Position numbers and translations under genes: made by a program
DNA from: Burkholderiales bacterium
GTDB lineage: Bacteria > Pseudomonadota > Gammaproteobacteria > Burkholderiales > Burkholderiaceae_C
Length of the DNA: 64,000 nucleotides
Direction of reading: 5' to 3'
Assembly: GCA_003963115.1 (NCBI GenBank)
Contig: RXJQ01000001.1
Location: forward strand, 1 to 64,000
Shown: positions 53,621 to 62,017 of the stretch, piece by piece
Layout of the letters: every line of letters starts with the position of its first letter
Position numbering within the stretch: the stretch's first letter is position 1
The notes under the pieces: generated by a model
What the model was told of the DNA's origin: nothing
What the model saw: only the letters and a program-made list of their open reading frames with translations
Databases searched by the model: none

Positions 53621-54835
53621 GCCCTTGTCCATGCGGTCGCGCCGCGCCAGCTCAGGGAACAGCCTGAGCCACAGCACCGCAATCAGCATGGAACCCGCGC
53701 CACCCAGCACCACCGAACCTACGGCACCAAAGGCTGCGGCTGTCGCACCCGACTCGAACTCGCCAAGCTGATTCGAAGCCCCGATGAAGATCGAGTTGAC
53801 CGCAGCCACCCGGCCGCGCATCTCGTCGGGGGTTTCAAGCTGGGTCAGGGTCAGACGCGTCACCACGCTGACGTTGTCCGCCGCGCCAGTGACCGCCAAG
53901 GCCAGCATCGACAGCCAGAAGCTCGATGACAGGCCGAAAACCAGTGTGGCCAAGCCGAACACGCCCACGGCCAGCAGCAGCCTGGGCCCGACCTTGCGGT
54001 CCAGCGGCCAGCGTGTCAAGACCAGCGACATCGCCAATGCCCCCACAGCGGGCGCCGCACGCAGCAAGCCCAGGCCCACAGGCCCTGTGTGCAGGATGTC
54101 TTTGGCATAGATGGGCAGCAATGCCGTGGCCCCGCCCAGCAGGACGGCGAACAGATCGAGCGAGGTCGCGCCCAGCAGCACCTTGCGCTGCCAGACAAAG
54201 TGCAGCCCCGCGAAGACATCACGCCATGAACCACTGTGGCGCGCAGGCACGAAGTCATAGCGAATCGCTACGGCCAGGGTGAAGGCCAGCAGCATCAGCG
54301 CGGCGCAGCTGGTGTAAACCGTGCTTGCGCCCGTCGTGTAGAGCAGGCCGCCCAAGGCCGGGCCCGATATCACGGCCATCTCCATGCCGCTGGAACTCAC
54401 GGCGATCGCCCTTTGCAGCATTTCCCTGGGCACCAGCAAAGGCGTCAGCGCCTGCTGCGCCGGCATCTGAAAGGCCCGCGCCAGCCCCAGCACCACCGAC
54501 AAGCCCAGTATCAACTCGCGTGAGGCATGGCCCGTCAGCGTGGCCCACAGCAACAGGGCCGCCACGCACGCCTGCGCCATCATGCAGGTGGCGAAGATGC
54601 GCGCACGGTGCAGGCGATCGGCCACATGCCCGGCCGGCAAGGTCATCACCAGGGCAGGCACAAACTGGAACAGCCCCACCATGCCCAGATCCCAGGCACT
54701 GGCCGTGATGTCGTACATGTGCCAGCCCACGGCCACCATCAGCATCTGATTGGCCATGATGCCCGCCAGACGGGACACCCAGAAACGCATGAACTGCGTC
54801 TGCGCGAACAGCTCGCGCAAGTGAGACAACAACAT
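53606..54835 (-). CDS. MFS transporter (EntS-like)
   Basis: A 409-residue major facilitator with about twelve helices. The first loop DRLHRAR (after GHVA) and the second-half loop ETPDEMRGRVAAVNSIFIGASNQLGEFESG fit the EntS/TetV-type exporter group. EntS exports enterobactin in enteric bacteria, but no siderophore genes are here, so the substrate is unknown. Its minus-strand 3' end overlaps the PEP-CTERM gene by 15 bases. No regulator is adjacent. Confidence 0.88.
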   Translation of the reverse strand: MLLSHLRELFAQTQFMRFWVSRLAGIMANQMLMVAVGWHMYDITASAWDLGMVGLFQFVPALVMTLPAGHVADRLHRARIFATCMMAQACVAALLLWATLTGHASRELILGLSVVLGLARAFQMPAQQALTPLLVPREMLQRAIAVSSSGMEMAVISGPALGGLLYTTGASTVYTSCAALMLLAFTLAVAIRYDFVPARHSGSWRDVFAGLHFVWQRKVLLGATSLDLFAVLLGGATALLPIYAKDILHTGPVGLGLLRAAPAVGALAMSLVLTRWPLDRKVGPRLLLAVGVFGLATLVFGLSSSFWLSMLALAVTGAADNVSVVTRLTLTQLETPDEMRGRVAAVNSIFIGASNQLGEFESGATAAAFGAVGSVVLGGAGSMLIAVLWLRLFPELARRDRMDKGSSVV

Positions 54836-54894
54836 GTTTGATCGAGGGGCTTGCTGCCAAAGCCCGCCAGCATACGTTGATCAGATCAACCTTG

Positions 54895-55425
54895 TCAGCA
54901 GGCCGCCCTCCCCGCCATCTGTCCCACAAGTTCGGAAGCCCCCACTTTCTTGATGAGCAGCATGTAGGGGACGCCGTACATGTCGGGCAGTGTTCGCTCC
55001 ATGATGAAACCGGCGCGCTCATACAGCCGCTGCGCGCTGGCCATCACCGGTGTGGTGTGCAAGGCCAAGGCTGGGGCTTTGTCTCGCCGGGCGCGGGCCA
55101 GGCAAACATCCAGCAAGGCCTGCCCCACGCCACAACCACGACCGGAAGGCGCCACCGACAACAGCCGCACGATGGGCCACTCGGGCGCGAAGAAGTCCGG
55201 CTTGGGTTGAGCGGCCCCCACATAAGCCACGGCGCCCATCAAACGCCCGCCACGCTCGGCCACGAGCACCTCGCTGTCAGCCGCATGCTGGGTCAAGGCG
55301 CCCAACCGTGGCGCCAGCTCATGCCAGCCTGGCATCAAGGGCGCCAGCTCCAGCCACGCCTCCCGCACCAAGGCATCTACGGCATCTCGCTCATGTGGAC
55401 GAAAGTCCCGAACCCGCAAACTCAT
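54895..55425 (-). CDS. GNAT family N-acetyltransferase
   Basis: A 176-residue acetyltransferase of the GNAT fold. The acetyl-CoA loop is visible as IVRLLSVAPSGRGCGVGQALLDVC (R/Q-x-x-G-x-G/A), and the last helix ends in ALHTTPVMASAQRLYERAGFIMERTLPDMYGVPYMLLIKK. The substrate cannot be told. I use ATG 55425 rather than the TTG at 55434. It is transcribed away from the alpha/beta hydrolase and runs toward the MFS gene. Confidence 0.88.
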   Translation of the reverse strand: MSLRVRDFRPHERDAVDALVREAWLELAPLMPGWHELAPRLGALTQHAADSEVLVAERGGRLMGAVAYVGAAQPKPDFFAPEWPIVRLLSVAPSGRGCGVGQALLDVCLARARRDKAPALALHTTPVMASAQRLYERAGFIMERTLPDMYGVPYMLLIKKVGASELVGQMAGRAAC

Positions 55426-55545
55426 GGAAGCCAACCTGCCTGTCGATCATTTGGTATGGTGATGATGCCCGCGCTTGCCCCACCGCATCAAGCACGCCCC
55501 ATCTGCCAGCCATGGTATCGCCCCCTCATTGCACATCCTCACCGC

Positions 55546-56394
55546 ATGACATCACCCACACCAAACAGCCTGACAAAGTGGATCCGCCGCACCGTCGTGG
55601 TGCTGGTGCTCTTGCCTGTGTTGCTTTGGGCAGCCGCCGTGGCCTATGTCTGGTCACATCAGGAGAAGCTGCTGTTCGCCCCGCAGGTGCTGGCGCAGGA
55701 CGCCGACCTTCATCAAGCTGACACGAAAGAGGAATGGGTCGACGTGCCCGGTGCGCGTCTGCATGCGCTTCACATGCGCCAGCCCGACGTGGATCATCGG
55801 CGCCACACCAAGGGCCTGGTCTTCTACCTGCACGGCAACGCCGGCAATGTGTCCACCTGGTTCACCAATGCGGACTTCTGGCGCCGCAGCGGCTATGACC
55901 TCTTCATGCTGGACTACCGTGGCTACGGCAAGAGCAGCGGGCATCTCGAGAACCAGGCCCAGTTGCTGGACGATGTGATGCAGGCCTGGCGCCAGGTTGC
56001 GCCCGAGTTTGTGGGGCTCAAGCACGTGATCTTCGGGCGCTCGCTGGGTACGGGTCTGGCCACCTTTCTGGCCACGCAGGTCAAGGCCGACATGCTGGTA
56101 CTCGTCTCGCCCTATCAAAGCATCCAGGCCATGGCCACCAGCCGCTATCCCTGGGTGCCTGGTGCCGTGCTGCGCTACCCCTTGCACACGGACCAATGGC
56201 TGCCGCAGGTCGACACGCCGGTGCTGATCTTCCATGGTGAGCAAGACACCCTCATCCCCATCGAACATGCCGAGCATCTGCTGGCCCTGAAACCCACCGC
56301 CACCCTGGTGCGCATTCCCCAGGCCGGCCACGGAGACATCCAGAAAATGCAGCTTTACACCGATACCTTGATGGCCCGCTTGCAGGGCCTGTGA
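55546..56394 (+). CDS. Membrane-anchored alpha/beta hydrolase
   Basis: A 282-residue alpha/beta hydrolase with an N-terminal membrane helix (about 15-35). The nucleophile elbow is in FGRSLGTGLA (Ser near 167), the acid is in FHGEQDTLIPIEHAEHLL, and the catalytic His in QAGHGDIQ near the end. FYLHGNAGNVSTW contains the oxyanion HG. It resembles the YtxM/BEM46-like group, whose substrates are not known. It probably faces the periplasm. The pirin gene begins 17 bases after its stop, so they are likely co-transcribed. A longer open frame upstream (from 54838) covers the GNAT gene and is not real. Confidence 0.87.
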   Translation: MTSPTPNSLTKWIRRTVVVLVLLPVLLWAAAVAYVWSHQEKLLFAPQVLAQDADLHQADTKEEWVDVPGARLHALHMRQPDVDHRRHTKGLVFYLHGNAGNVSTWFTNADFWRRSGYDLFMLDYRGYGKSSGHLENQAQLLDDVMQAWRQVAPEFVGLKHVIFGRSLGTGLATFLATQVKADMLVLVSPYQSIQAMATSRYPWVPGAVLRYPLHTDQWLPQVDTPVLIFHGEQDTLIPIEHAEHLLALKPTATLVRIPQAGHGDIQKMQLYTDTLMARLQGL

Positions 56395-56411
56395 AGCCCA
56401 AAGGAGAAGAC

Positions 56412-57290
56412 ATGGACACCCTCTTGACCCTCAATGGCCACACCAGCGATCTGGGTGGCGGCTTCGTGGTGCGGCGTCTGCTGCCAGCCGCCAAACGCCA
56501 GGCAGTCGGGCCTTTCATTTTTTTTGATCACTTTGGCCCCATGGTTCTCTCACCAGAGGCCGACACCGATGTGCGCCCCCACCCTCACATTGGCCTGGCC
56601 ACGGTCACCTACCTCTTCGAGGGCGCCATGATGCACCGCGACAGTCTGGGAACGGTGCAGCGCATCGAACCCGGTGCCATCAACTGGATGACGGCGGGGC
56701 GCGGCATCGTGCACTCGGAGCGCACACCGGAAGACCTGCGCCACGTGGCACGCCCCACACATGGCCTGCAGCTGTGGGTGGCCTTGCCACAGTCACAAGA
56801 AGACTGCGAGCCCCGCTTTGCGCACACCGCCGCAGCCGACATCCCGCAGGTGGACTTGCCAGGCGCCACCGTGCGGGTGCTGGCCGGGCAGGCGTGGCAA
56901 GCCACATCACCGGTTGAGGCGGCTTCGCCCACGCTGTACCTGGACGTGCAGCTCGATGCGGGACAGGCCCTGCCGCTGCCTGCACTGGCCGAGGAGATGG
57001 CCATCTACTCGGTCGACCAGCCCCTGATGCTGGACGATACCCTGTTGGCGGCGCACACCATGGCCGTCCTGGCCGGTGCCGCCCGCATCCGCAACTGCGG
57101 TGATTCAGGCGCGCGGTTCGTGGTGATCGGCGGTGCGCCACTGGATGGCCCGCGCTTCATCTGGTGGAACTTCGTCTCCAGCCAGAAAGACAAGATCACG
57201 CAAGCCGGCCAGGATTGGGAGGCGCAGCGGTTTGCATCGGTGCCTGGCGAACACGAACGCATCGAGCTACCGTCAAAGCGTCCTTGGTGA
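56412..57290 (+). CDS. Pirin family protein
   Basis: A 292-residue bicupin. The N-terminal cupin holds the metal-binding motif HPHIGLATVTYLFEG (His pair at about 57-59) followed by INWMTAGRGIVHSE (His near 100). Pirins in bacteria act as quercetinases or as metabolic regulators (for example of pyruvate dehydrogenase); neither role is shown here. AAAGGAGAAG precedes the ATG at 56412, which is better than the GTG at 56391. It converges on the LysR gene with 18 bases between the stops. Confidence 0.92.
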   Translation: MDTLLTLNGHTSDLGGGFVVRRLLPAAKRQAVGPFIFFDHFGPMVLSPEADTDVRPHPHIGLATVTYLFEGAMMHRDSLGTVQRIEPGAINWMTAGRGIVHSERTPEDLRHVARPTHGLQLWVALPQSQEDCEPRFAHTAAADIPQVDLPGATVRVLAGQAWQATSPVEAASPTLYLDVQLDAGQALPLPALAEEMAIYSVDQPLMLDDTLLAAHTMAVLAGAARIRNCGDSGARFVVIGGAPLDGPRFIWWNFVSSQKDKITQAGQDWEAQRFASVPGEHERIELPSKRPW

Positions 57291-57308
57291 ACACGGCCGG
57301 CCTTGGCG

Positions 57309-58193
57309 TCAAGGCAGTACCAGCGACTGGGCCAGATGCCCATAGACCACCGCCACACGCCGCAGATGGCGGGACTCCGGGTGCGTCAGCAGCCACAACT
57401 GGGTTTCTGCATCAGACAAGGGCTCGGTCAGGCGGCGCACATCGCGCCGCCCTTCAGCCAGAAGCAGTGGCGCAATGCCCACGCCCAATCCCATCGCGAT
57501 GAGCTCCAACACAGACTGGATGCTGCCCACCAGATAGCGAGGCTGCGCTTTGGGCAGATGGCGTTTGCGCCAGACCACCGAAGGGTGCTCGGGCAAGGCT
57601 TCGTCCGGCGCAATCCAGTCGACACGCCCTGCTTCGACAGCCGCCCAGTTCCTGGGCCCGCCGCGCTTGGGCCCATAGGCCGCCACCCGGATGTCGCCCA
57701 CTGACCTGCCCACGAGGTGAGCCGGCGGGCGCTTGGTTGCACGCAAGGCAATGTCGGCGTCACGACGCGTTAGGCTGGCCAGCTCGTTGCCGGTATGCAG
57801 ATCGAAGCCCAGGAGCGGATGGACCTCTCGCAAGGCCTGCAGTGCCGGCGCCAGCAGGCCGTGCAGGATGGTGTCGGTGGTCGTGATGCGCACCACCCCG
57901 GAGACCTGCGCTGGCTCTGCCTGCGCCGATGAGCGGGCCGCTTCCACCACAGCCTCCATCTGCTCGGCATGGGCCGCCAACTGCCGGGCCAGTTCACCGG
58001 GCACGTAACCCTGGCGGGAACGCTCGAACAAGGATTGCCCCAAGCCACGCTCGATGCGCTGCAGGCTGCGGAACACGGTTGAAGCATCAACCGACAGACG
58101 CTCACCGGCCTGCCCAAGCGTGCCACCTCTGACCAGTGCCAGCAAAAGTGTCAGGTCATCAGGCGTGAGTTTGTATTGCGCTCTTGCAATCAT
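57309..58193 (-). CDS. LysR-family transcriptional regulator
   Basis: A 294-residue LysR regulator. The helix-turn-helix is at residues 10-65 (LLALVRGGTLGQAGERLSVDASTVFRSLQRIERGLGQSLFERS), a linker helix follows, and the effector-binding domain is about 95-290. It lies divergent from a glutathione S-transferase gene across 225 bases, so it most likely controls that gene. A pirin gene faces its 3' end. The effector is unknown. Confidence 0.93.
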   Translation of the reverse strand: MIARAQYKLTPDDLTLLLALVRGGTLGQAGERLSVDASTVFRSLQRIERGLGQSLFERSRQGYVPGELARQLAAHAEQMEAVVEAARSSAQAEPAQVSGVVRITTTDTILHGLLAPALQALREVHPLLGFDLHTGNELASLTRRDADIALRATKRPPAHLVGRSVGDIRVAAYGPKRGGPRNWAAVEAGRVDWIAPDEALPEHPSVVWRKRHLPKAQPRYLVGSIQSVLELIAMGLGVGIAPLLLAEGRRDVRRLTEPLSDAETQLWLLTHPESRHLRRVAVVYGHLAQSLVLP

Positions 58194-58418
58194 GGTGTGC
58201 AGTCAAGCCTATTTTCAATTCCATTTTGCAATCTTAGAGTGCGGCCATCTTCAATGCAAATGGAGCCTCTCATGCAAGACCCCCACAGCCGCCTCCACCC
58301 AAGTGGGCATCTGCGCCAGACAGGCGTCATGGGGGATGGTGCTGTCGCACTCAAACGCAGCTCGCGCCTGACGCCGGCCTTCTTCGGTTGACGGACCACG
58401 CATCAGAAAGGAAACATC

Positions 58419-59114
58419 ATGTCCCCACACGACGCACAGCCCCAGCCATTGCGCCTGGTCTCTCACGAGCTGTGCCCTTACGTGCAGCGCGCCGCCATCG
58501 TCCTGCTGGAAAAAGGCGTGCCTTTCGAGCGCCTTGATGTCGACCTGCGCCACAAGCCCGACTGGTTCCTGGCCTTGTCGCCACTGGGCAAGACGCCCGT
58601 GCTGGTCAGTGAGGGACAAGCGCTGTTCGAGTCGGCCGTGATCTGCGAGTACCTCGACGAGGTATATGCGCCGCGACTGCATCCGGCCGATGCCCTGGAG
58701 CGGGCCCGGCACAGGGCCTGGATGGCTTTCGGCTCGGACGTGCTCAACCACATCGGCGCGTTCTACAGCGCCCCTGATCAAGCCGTACTGAGACGGTGTG
58801 CCGGCGAGCTCCACCAGCGGTTCGAACAACTTGAAGCCGTCCTGGGCCAAGGCCCCTACTTCGCCGGCCAGACGTTCAGCATGGTGGATGCCGTGTTCGG
58901 CCCGGTCTTCCGCTACTTCGACGTCTTCGACGAACTGGCAGACTTCGGCATCTGGACGGGCTTGCCAAAGGTGCATGCCTGGCGTTCAGCCTTGGCTGCT
59001 CGCCCATCGGTGCAACAAGCGGCCCACCCGCGATACCCGGCCTTGTTGCGTGACTTCCTGCGCCGAAGGGGTTCAGCCCTGTCCCGCCAGGGCTGCCTTG
59101 ATCTGGTTGAATAA
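58419..59114 (+). CDS. Glutathione S-transferase family protein
   Basis: A 231-residue GST. The N-terminal thioredoxin fold includes SHELCPYVQRAAIVLLEKGVPFERLDVDL, where Cys in CPY occupies the catalytic position of omega/beta-type GSTs, and PLGKTPVL (cis-Pro) and ESAVICEYL. The alpha domain includes FSMVDAVFGPVFRYFDVFD. AAAGGAAAC precedes the ATG. It is divergent from a LysR gene, which probably regulates it. Its last 42 bases overlap the convergent GH19 gene. It could detoxify electrophiles or reduce mixed disulfides. Confidence 0.9.
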   Translation: MSPHDAQPQPLRLVSHELCPYVQRAAIVLLEKGVPFERLDVDLRHKPDWFLALSPLGKTPVLVSEGQALFESAVICEYLDEVYAPRLHPADALERARHRAWMAFGSDVLNHIGAFYSAPDQAVLRRCAGELHQRFEQLEAVLGQGPYFAGQTFSMVDAVFGPVFRYFDVFDELADFGIWTGLPKVHAWRSALAARPSVQQAAHPRYPALLRDFLRRRGSALSRQGCLDLVE

Positions 59115-59720
59115 GGCGAGGCGATCTTTCAGGCCCACCGTGCCCCCGTTGATGCGGCGCGTGATCTCGGCAAAGTCTTCCAGGTCATCGTCCGGCGTGC
59201 GGTCATCCGCCAGTGCATTCAGTCCATGCGAAGCCCAGAACCAGGCGGCGCTCATGGCCGCATTGGCCGGCTGGGCGAGCAGATCGGGATTGGCCACCAA
59301 GTCCACGCCCAGCTCCTTGGACGCCGCCTGGTAGTTGCTTCGCCCTGTCACCTGGATGATGCCGCGGCCTCTGTAGCGAAAGCCGTCACTCGATGCGACA
59401 TCGCCATTGCCCACGCGATTGGCGTAGACGAAGTTCGCCAGCTTCTGTGGATTGGCAACGTAAGGCGCAGCCATGGCCTCGGTGGGAAAGCGCTTGGGCC
59501 AGACCTTGGTCAGGCGCAGGGCGGTCGAGTAATTGAGGTTTTCCGTCAAGCGACTGAAAGCGCTGGACTCATAGCCTGTCTGAGCCAGGAAGGCACACAG
59601 GCGGTCCATCGTGCTGATGTCGTATTTCTGCAGCGCAGGATTGAGGGCATCGGACCAGGCTTGCGGGTCCGGGCAATTGGGCAGCGCCTTGGCCAGGCTC
59701 TGCGCGCTCAACTGGGGCAT
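59073..59720 (-). CDS. Glycoside hydrolase family 19 protein
   Basis: A 215-residue GH19 domain with no signal peptide and no carbohydrate-binding module. The catalytic Glu is in LAQTGYESSAFSRLTENLNYS (near 51), and the segment FRYRGRGIIQVTGRSNY is the family core. Such short GH19 proteins are phage endolysins or cell-wall hydrolases as often as chitinases; no phage genes surround it. GGAGGTG precedes the ATG. It overlaps the GST gene by 42 bases at the 3' ends. A release route is not obvious, and a holin is not seen. Confidence 0.87.
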   Translation of the reverse strand: MPQLSAQSLAKALPNCPDPQAWSDALNPALQKYDISTMDRLCAFLAQTGYESSAFSRLTENLNYSTALRLTKVWPKRFPTEAMAAPYVANPQKLANFVYANRVGNGDVASSDGFRYRGRGIIQVTGRSNYQAASKELGVDLVANPDLLAQPANAAMSAAWFWASHGLNALADDRTPDDDLEDFAEITRRINGGTVGLKDRLALFNQIKAALAGQG

Positions 59721-59828
59721 GTCACACCTCCGTGATGGTTTGCTTGGCTCACGGTTATAGACATTCGCCTCGCTGCCGAACAGGGCCTGACGTCAAAATC
59801 TGTCAAGTTAGGGATGCGTGTGAGCGCA

Positions 59829-60737
59829 TCAATACGAGGCGGCCGATTGCATGGCCCACAGATGGGCGGCCACCAAGGCGCGCCAGGGCGAGAAGGCGGC
59901 CAGCCAGGCCTCGGTCCGCCTTTCGCCAGGCTTGTCCGCTTCGTTGAGCAAGGTCTGCAAGCCTCGGCGCACGGCCACGTCGCCATGCAAGGAACCATCC
60001 AGCCACGCAAAGCCGCGCAGCAAGGTGTAGTTGACGGTCCACGGCCCAATGCCACGCAGGGCCATCAGCTTGGCCCGGATGTCATCGACAGGCAAAGGAT
60101 CCGATTGTGCCCACGCCGCCAATGGCAAGGCACCGGATGCCGCAGCCTCGGACAGGTTCAGCAAGGTCTCGGCTTTGCTTGTCGAAAACCCAGCCTGACG
60201 CAAGGTCGCCATCGGCAGGCGGGCGACCTGGTCTGCATCGGGGTAGCACAACAGGCTCTGGCTGTGGCGCACACCGGTGGCCATGATGAGCTTGCGCCTC
60301 AAGGACACAGCGGCCGGCACACTGATCTGCTGCCCGGTGACGGCCCACGTCAAAGCTTCGAAAGCCGAGGCGGTGACGGGCACCCTCAGCCCCCGCTGGC
60401 GCTTGATGAGCGCCCCGAGCTCAGGGTGGCGCAGGTGTCGCGACTCAAAGGCCTCGACAGGCTGGGTCAGACCCAGCATGCGGCGCGCCATGACTTCGAG
60501 CCGAGTCGCATCGCCCTTTGCCACAGCCCCGTCAATGGCCAGCCTGACCTGGGCCCGGCCCGGCTGCAGCGTGATGTGCAATTGCGCGGGCTGACCGTTC
60601 CAGGTCAGCCCCTTGCGGAGAGCGGTGGCACACACCTGCTCGGCCACCTCCTGGCTGTCGCGCGCATGAAAGGACAGGATGGCACTGGCCTTGAATGCCT
60701 TGGGCAGGACAAGATCACAGCTCAGTTCATGCGTCAT
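59829..60737 (-). CDS. alkA: DNA-3-methyladenine glycosylase II
   Basis: A 302-residue HhH-GPD glycosylase. An AlkA-type N-terminal domain is followed by ALTWAVTGQQISVPAAVSLRRKL (about 128-150), the helix-hairpin-helix LRGIGPWTVNYTLLRG (227-242) and the catalytic Asp253 in HGDVAVRRGL. It removes alkylated purines and starts base-excision repair. Its ATG shares its first base with the stop codon of the DUF4148 gene (TGATG), so the two are translated together. That puts alkA under the promoter with the 20-bp palindrome at 61163-61182. No ada gene is near. Confidence 0.92.
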   Translation of the reverse strand: MTHELSCDLVLPKAFKASAILSFHARDSQEVAEQVCATALRKGLTWNGQPAQLHITLQPGRAQVRLAIDGAVAKGDATRLEVMARRMLGLTQPVEAFESRHLRHPELGALIKRQRGLRVPVTASAFEALTWAVTGQQISVPAAVSLRRKLIMATGVRHSQSLLCYPDADQVARLPMATLRQAGFSTSKAETLLNLSEAAASGALPLAAWAQSDPLPVDDIRAKLMALRGIGPWTVNYTLLRGFAWLDGSLHGDVAVRRGLQTLLNEADKPGERRTEAWLAAFSPWRALVAAHLWAMQSAASY

Positions 60738-61114
60738 CAGCGCACTGTAGCCTGACTGACTGCGACGCCCCTGTTCGCCTGCTCTTCGGCCAGCACCTTG
60801 GCCACTTCAGCGGCGTAGGCCGGGCCGGTGCGCAAGCGCTTGTACTCGGCCACAGCCTGGTCATACTCGGCCACGTTCAGCCCATAGTAGCGAGCGAGTT
60901 CGGCATATTGGTCTGCACCTGACCGATGCCACAGGCGCAGATCGGCCACAACCTCAGCTCGCGTCAACGGGGCTTGAGCAGCTGCAGCAGACTGACCGAC
61001 CTCACCCGCCACGGCCGATTGCGCGAGCAAGGAAGCCAGCACCGCCACGAAGGCAGCCTGACGGCGAACATGGCGCCACGGATTCACAAACGAATTCAAG
61101 AGAGAGACTTGCAT
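60737..61114 (-). CDS. DUF4148 domain exported protein
   Basis: A 125-residue exported protein. After a signal peptide (cleavage near AVAG, about 38) come a DUF4148-type helical segment PLTRAEVVADLRLWHRSGADQYA and a short C-terminal helix region (YKRLRTGPAYAAEVAKVLAEEQ). DUF4148 is common as one or more small genes in Burkholderiales; its role is unknown. AGGAG is five to ten bases before ATG 61114; the longer frame to 61231 is not supported. It is first in an operon with alkA and has the 20-bp palindrome in its promoter. Confidence 0.82.
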   Translation of the reverse strand: MQVSLLNSFVNPWRHVRRQAAFVAVLASLLAQSAVAGEVGQSAAAAQAPLTRAEVVADLRLWHRSGADQYAELARYYGLNVAEYDQAVAEYKRLRTGPAYAAEVAKVLAEEQANRGVAVSQATVR

Positions 61115-61162
61115 GACTTGCTCCTGGTGCGGACGACGCGGGGCCGTCCTGGTCAAGCACAA

Positions 61163-61182
61163 AATATGATGATCGTCATATT
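61163..61182. promoter_or_regulatory. TetR-type operator copy 1 (DUF4148-alkA)
   Basis: AATATGATGATCGTCATATT, identical to the copy at 62641-62660 and near-palindromic (two mismatches between arms). It lies 48 bases before the DUF4148 ATG at 61114. On the minus strand the hexamer CATATT inside it can serve as the -10, so binding should block transcription. Confidence 0.8.
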
Positions 61183-61227
61183 CATGTGCAAAAAAACAGA
61201 TCGCTTTTCGAACAGCCTGAGTCAGGC

Positions 61228-61932
61228 TCACGCTGGTGGCTGTAGGTAGAAGGCGTCGTCCGCTGACAAGCCTTGCTTGATCTGTCTGGCCACATCGTCT
61301 CCCAACACCTCTGAACGGCCGGCGGCCAACGCGTCCAGTGTCCGGGTGACGATCAGTTCAGGTGGGGTCTTGGGTGCCTGGATGTCGCGTACCAGATCGG
61401 TATCCACGAAGCCCATGTGCAAACCCAGCACCTGGGTGCCCTGCGCCCGCAGTTCGTTGCGCAGGCCATTGGTCAAGGACCAGGCAGCCGACTTGCTGAT
61501 GGCGTACGTTGGCAGAAAGCCGGAGTTGAACCACGACACGATGGACAGGACATTGATCATGGCGCCACCGCCTTGTGCAGCCAGAACGGGCGTGAAGGCC
61601 TGTGCCATGCGCAGCACGCCAACCACATTGGTGTTCATGTGTCGCTGCAAGGCGTCGATGGCATCAGGGTGCAGCAGACTGCCCAGCTCGCCGATGCCTG
61701 CGTTGTTGATCAGCAGGCTCACATCCCCGAGTTGACTGGCGGCGGCGGCGACTTCATCGGGCTTGGTCACGTCCAGGCGCACCGGGATCACGCCGGGCAA
61801 GGTCACGCTGTCCGGGTCGCGTGCCCCCGCATACACCTTGCGCGCCCCTCGTGCCAGCGCCTCTTTGGCAAAGGCCAGGCCCAGTCCTCGGTTGGCGCCG
61901 GTCACCAACACCACGGCATCTTGGATGTTCAT
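61228..61932 (-). CDS. Short-chain dehydrogenase/reductase
   Basis: A 234-residue classical SDR. The cofactor motif is TGANRGLG (residues about 11-18), NNAG is near 77, and the catalytic Ser and Tyr-X3-Lys are in VLSIVSW and YAISK (about 128 and 143). The presence of Arg after Asn in TGANRG and no acidic residue at the end of strand 2 (YAGARDP) suggests NADPH. The substrate is unknown; the neighbours suggest an aromatic or keto compound. I use ATG 61932, with AAGGA seven bases upstream, rather than ATG 61938. It has its own promoter with operator copy 2. Confidence 0.9.
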   Translation of the reverse strand: MNIQDAVVLVTGANRGLGLAFAKEALARGARKVYAGARDPDSVTLPGVIPVRLDVTKPDEVAAAASQLGDVSLLINNAGIGELGSLLHPDAIDALQRHMNTNVVGVLRMAQAFTPVLAAQGGGAMINVLSIVSWFNSGFLPTYAISKSAAWSLTNGLRNELRAQGTQVLGLHMGFVDTDLVRDIQAPKTPPELIVTRTLDALAAGRSEVLGDDVARQIKQGLSADDAFYLQPPA

Positions 61933-61952
61933 CTTCATGTCCTTACAGTTGA

Positions 61953-61972
61953 AATATGATAGTCATCATATT
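61953..61972. promoter_or_regulatory. TetR-type operator copy 2 (SDR gene)
   Basis: AATATGATAGTCATCATATT: perfect eight-base arms AATATGAT and ATCATATT around AGTC. It agrees with copies 1 and 3 except in the centre. It lies 20 bases before the SDR start; TTGAAA (61982-61977, minus strand) is a possible -35 box. Confidence 0.75.
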
Positions 61973-61980
61973 TATGTTTC

Positions 61981-62003
61981 AAGAAAAGGCCTTCGAAAAG
62001 GCC
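61981..62003 (-). terminator. Rho-independent terminator of the tetR gene
   Basis: On the minus strand GGCCTT, loop TTCG, AAGGCC is followed by TTTTCTT. A six-base stem with a UUCG tetraloop and T-run directly after the TetR stop at 62018 is a good intrinsic terminator. It separates the tetR transcript from the SDR promoter. Confidence 0.85.
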
Positions 62004-62017
62004 GCGCTCACAAAGGG

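Noticed and set aside
58254..58391. Small plus-strand frame upstream of the GST gene
   Set aside because: It encodes about 45 residues with no ribosome site, no recognisable pattern, and lies in a probable LysR-controlled promoter region.
61214..61228. AGCCTGA-G-TCAGGCT palindrome at the SDR stop as a terminator
   Set aside because: The one-base centre forces a short five-base stem with a five-base loop, and the T-run lies about 18 bases too far away.
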